Below, in pieces: positions 29,416 to 30,975 of a stretch of DNA of 30,975 nucleotides (within the stretch, counting starts at the first letter, position 1; every line of letters begins with the position of its first letter). The translations under genes were made by a program, and so were the position numbers. The stretch is taken from IMG/VR virus record IMGVR_UViG_3300032086_000890, positions 1-30,975 of that record; one strand, given 5' to 3'. Source of the DNA: a virus. Under the pieces are notes generated by a model. The model worked only from the letters and a program-made list of their open reading frames with translations, made no database searches and was not told where the DNA came from.

Positions 29416-30708
29416 ATGCCTGCATCACCGCGCTACATCCAAAGCGTTTTAGGTTCGCCTGAAGCCTCAAACACAATTGCCAGGGTGCTTGAGCCTGCGG
29501 CAACGATGGCAACGGCAACGGCGGCAGAGCCAGTCTCTGGAATCGCCGCACTGCTCACTGGAGACGCCGACACGGTCGGCAGGGTGCAAGATCGACTCAC
29601 CTACAACCCGAGGTCAAAGGCAGGACAGGAAGGCCTCAAGGCGCTCTCTGACGCGTTCACAAGACTCTCCGAGGAGCTGGGTGTCGACCAGGCTGTGGCG
29701 TATTTTGAGGACACTGTCATACCCTCCCTACAGCAAAAATTCGGAGACGAGGTCGGCAGCGCAATCGGCGCAAGCATAGTGGGCGCGATAGCTGTAGTCC
29801 CCGGCAGAAAAGCCTCAAAGTTGGGCAGCGGAGACATGGACCTGTCAAATCTTGACGAGATGCCAAGCATCCGCGAGCAGCAGGCAATGGAAAGATACGA
29901 GCCGAAGAAGGGGCGTCCTGCCAACCTAGACCCGCTGCTTACAAAAGAAGCGGCGAGCAGGCTGACGGAGTACGCGAAGCGCGGCGAGCAATCCGGTGGC
30001 CGGGGGTGGTACAACCTTGAGCCGCTGAAGCGGGAGTTTGAGAACGTGCTCGGGCCAGAGCAGGGCGCGGCTGACTTTGACCGCTACGTTGACTTTGTTG
30101 CGGCTACAAGCCCCAGGTCACGGGTTGACTCAAACATTCGTAGGGCTTCATACCTCAGAAACCTTGAGCAGCAGGGTAAGCAGTTCGCCGGTCTGGAAAA
30201 CACAGACCTCCCTCAAGGCTACGGGCACTTGGCTCACAAAACCCAAGACTACATGCTGCAAGACTTGAAAGATGGCGGCTCGTTCGAGGCGCTCAACAGG
30301 CCGAAGGTCTCCAGCTTTGCTGAGAACTTGAAGGGCAACTTCAAGCCTATGACCATCGACACTCACAACTTTTCTGCGGTTGTAGGCGACCCCAAGTTCA
30401 AGCAATCGCCATCGAAGACACAGTACAAATACCTAGAAGAGTTCCAGTCGGAGATTGCCGACAAGATGAATATGTCTCCCGCTCAATTCCAGGCGTCTGT
30501 ATGGATGGGGGCAGACACTGGCGTGGCAGACGCAAGGCCATTCTTAGAAGTTTTTGACGACGTGGTCGCAAGGACCGCAGAGCGCAACAAGGTCAGCAAG
30601 AAGCAGGCCTTGGAGGAGTTTATTAAGGGCAACGCCCCATTGTTCGGCTTGGCCGGTGTTTTAACCACTGGCTCGGTGATCGTTCCAAGAGAAGAACAAG
30701 AAACCTAA
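29416..30708 (+). CDS. Putative virion protein with conserved C-terminal domain
   Basis: 430 residues. The N-terminal 160 residues are Ala/Thr-rich with a hydrophobic stretch (IGASIVGAIAVVPG). Residues about 190-390 form one compact domain: SGGRGWYNLEPLKREFENVL, DFVAATSPRSRVDSNIRRAS, KGNFKPMTIDTHNFSAVVGD, FQASVWMGADTG. I have seen this type of domain (WY...ATSPRxxVxxNIRRA...DTHN) in other phage proteins with no assigned function; the helical repeats and TIDTHN slightly recall DNA glycosylase-like helical folds, a guess. It sits between the basic proteins and the scaffold, so packaging into the head is plausible. Confidence 0.62.
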   Translation: MPASPRYIQSVLGSPEASNTIARVLEPAATMATATAAEPVSGIAALLTGDADTVGRVQDRLTYNPRSKAGQEGLKALSDAFTRLSEELGVDQAVAYFEDTVIPSLQQKFGDEVGSAIGASIVGAIAVVPGRKASKLGSGDMDLSNLDEMPSIREQQAMERYEPKKGRPANLDPLLTKEAASRLTEYAKRGEQSGGRGWYNLEPLKREFENVLGPEQGAADFDRYVDFVAATSPRSRVDSNIRRASYLRNLEQQGKQFAGLENTDLPQGYGHLAHKTQDYMLQDLKDGGSFEALNRPKVSSFAENLKGNFKPMTIDTHNFSAVVGDPKFKQSPSKTQYKYLEEFQSEIADKMNMSPAQFQASVWMGADTGVADARPFLEVFDDVVARTAERNKVSKKQALEEFIKGNAPLFGLAGVLTTGSVIVPREEQET

Positions 30709-30717
30709 TTTCGGTTT

Positions 30718-30759
30718 AACAGTGCCGACTCACTGTTACTAGGGCATACCCACAGCCCT
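30718..30759 (+). other. Two stem-loops before the scaffold terminator
   Basis: AACAGTG-CCGACT-CACTGTT (30718-30737, perfect seven-base stem) and AGGGC...GCCCT (30741-30759). Neither has a T-run. They directly precede a third hairpin with a T-run, making a row of three RNA stems in the 112-base gap before the scaffold gene. Confidence 0.75.
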
Positions 30760-30764
30760 GTAAG

Positions 30765-30786
30765 AACCGCCTCCGGGCGGTTTTTT
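30765..30786 (+). terminator. Terminator upstream of the scaffold gene
   Basis: AACCGCC (30765-30771), loop TCCG, GGCGGTT (30776-30782), then TTTT. Strong Rho-independent form. It separates the portal block from scaffold and coat, so either a promoter lies in 30787-30820 or antiterminated transcription continues. Confidence 0.88.
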
Positions 30787-30820
30787 CGTTTGTGGGGTCA
30801 AATCCGTGGAGACGAAACTC

Positions 30821-30975
30821 ATGACTGATGCAGCAATAGCTGAAGACACTAGCGTGTCGACCGAAGTAGAGCCAGCGGTTGAAGAGGCTCAAGAGCCTAC
30901 GGGCGAAACCTCTGATGCAGTAGCAGCAGAGCCATCCGGGGAAGATCCCCCCGAAACGGAAGAAGAGAAGCAGAA
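30821..30975 (+). CDS. Capsid scaffold-like protein, N-terminal part (continues at base 3)
   Basis: This is the 5' part of a 274-residue protein that crosses the arbitrary map ends and finishes at 761. ATG at 30821 follows GGAG about ten bases upstream and comes just after a strong terminator, so it opens a new segment of the late operon. The first 50 residues are very acidic and rich in Glu, Ala, Thr and Pro, as is usual for the disordered N-termini of scaffolding proteins. It lies between the portal block and the coat gene, where P22 gene 8 (scaffold) sits. The role is inferred from position and composition; I see no diagnostic motif. Confidence 0.75.
   Translation, partial: MTDAAIAEDTSVSTEVEPAVEEAQEPTGETSDAVAAEPSGEDPPETEEEKQ
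30885..30975 (+). repeat. 91-bp terminal direct repeat, right copy
   Basis: Identical to bases 1-91. Joining the copies gives a single uninterrupted frame from the ATG at 30821 to the stop at 761, which supports circular closure rather than a repeat between two unrelated loci. Confidence 0.97.

Larger units (their letters stand above)
1..30975. mobile_element. Complete temperate P22-like podophage genome (circular map)
   Basis: The whole window is one phage genome. It holds packaging, head, short-tail, ejection, lysis, immunity, integration and replication modules and no recognisable host gene. The first and last 91 bases are identical and continue one reading frame, so the map closes at about 30,884 bp. 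The head and tail set (portal, scaffold, coat, gp4-like and gp10-like proteins) is P22-type. There are no long-tail genes: no tape measure, tube or sheath was recognised. Integrase, excisionase, a LexA-type repressor and Cro indicate lysogeny. Whether the sequence came from virions or an excised prophage cannot be told. Confidence 0.93.

Overview
The window is a complete temperate tailed-phage genome with a P22-like, short-tailed (podovirus-type) virion. Bases 1-91 are repeated exactly as the last 91 bases, inside one reading frame (the scaffold gene, which starts at 30821 and runs on at base 3). The map is therefore circular or circularly permuted, with about 30,884 unique bases, and the window edges are arbitrary. 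Coat, portal, gp4-like and gp10-like proteins match the P22 set. An integrase, an excisionase, a LexA-type repressor and a Cro-like protein show that it can lysogenise. The host cannot be read off directly. A proteobacterium, probably gammaproteobacterial and aquatic, is my best inference, from the P22-like head set and from fibre and small basic proteins of a type I associate with marine phages.

Layout, following transcription from the immunity region. (1) 17188-18065: a lambdoid switch. The repressor gene (minus strand) lies between two groups of operators with the pattern ATTmCA-N6-TGsAAT. Leftward and rightward promoters can be read within or beside them. (2) 17188 down to 14125, minus strand: leftward early operon of three small genes, a putative single-strand annealing protein, a protein ending in the SSB-type tip DDDIPF, a winged-helix protein, excisionase and integrase. 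A pair of 25-bp direct repeats next to the integrase end marks the probable attP arm region. (3) 18065-23289, plus strand: cro, a replication initiator with five iterons inside its own gene (probable origin), a C5-cytosine methyltransferase with a second protein overprinted in another frame, two putative nucleases, a metallophosphoesterase, a DUF3310 protein and a possible Q-like antiterminator. (4) 23290-23776: a long non-coding control region ending in a strong terminator directly before the endolysin, laid out like lambda pR'-tR'. (5) 23777 through the map ends to 13776, plus strand: the late operon with endolysin, holin-like protein, terminase, portal, small basic proteins, scaffold, coat, gp4-like, gp10-like, S74 tail fibre, a second cluster of membrane proteins, and three large putative ejection proteins.

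The genes are densely packed with many ATGA/GTGA overlaps. Apparent terminators inside the late operon (after the lysis genes, before the scaffold, after the coat) imply processive antitermination or graded expression. The most notable observations are the gene overprinted on the methyltransferase recognition region, the iteron origin, the SSB-like tip, the split lysis functions, the compositionally distinct fibre segment, and a small antisense ORF beside the attP repeats.
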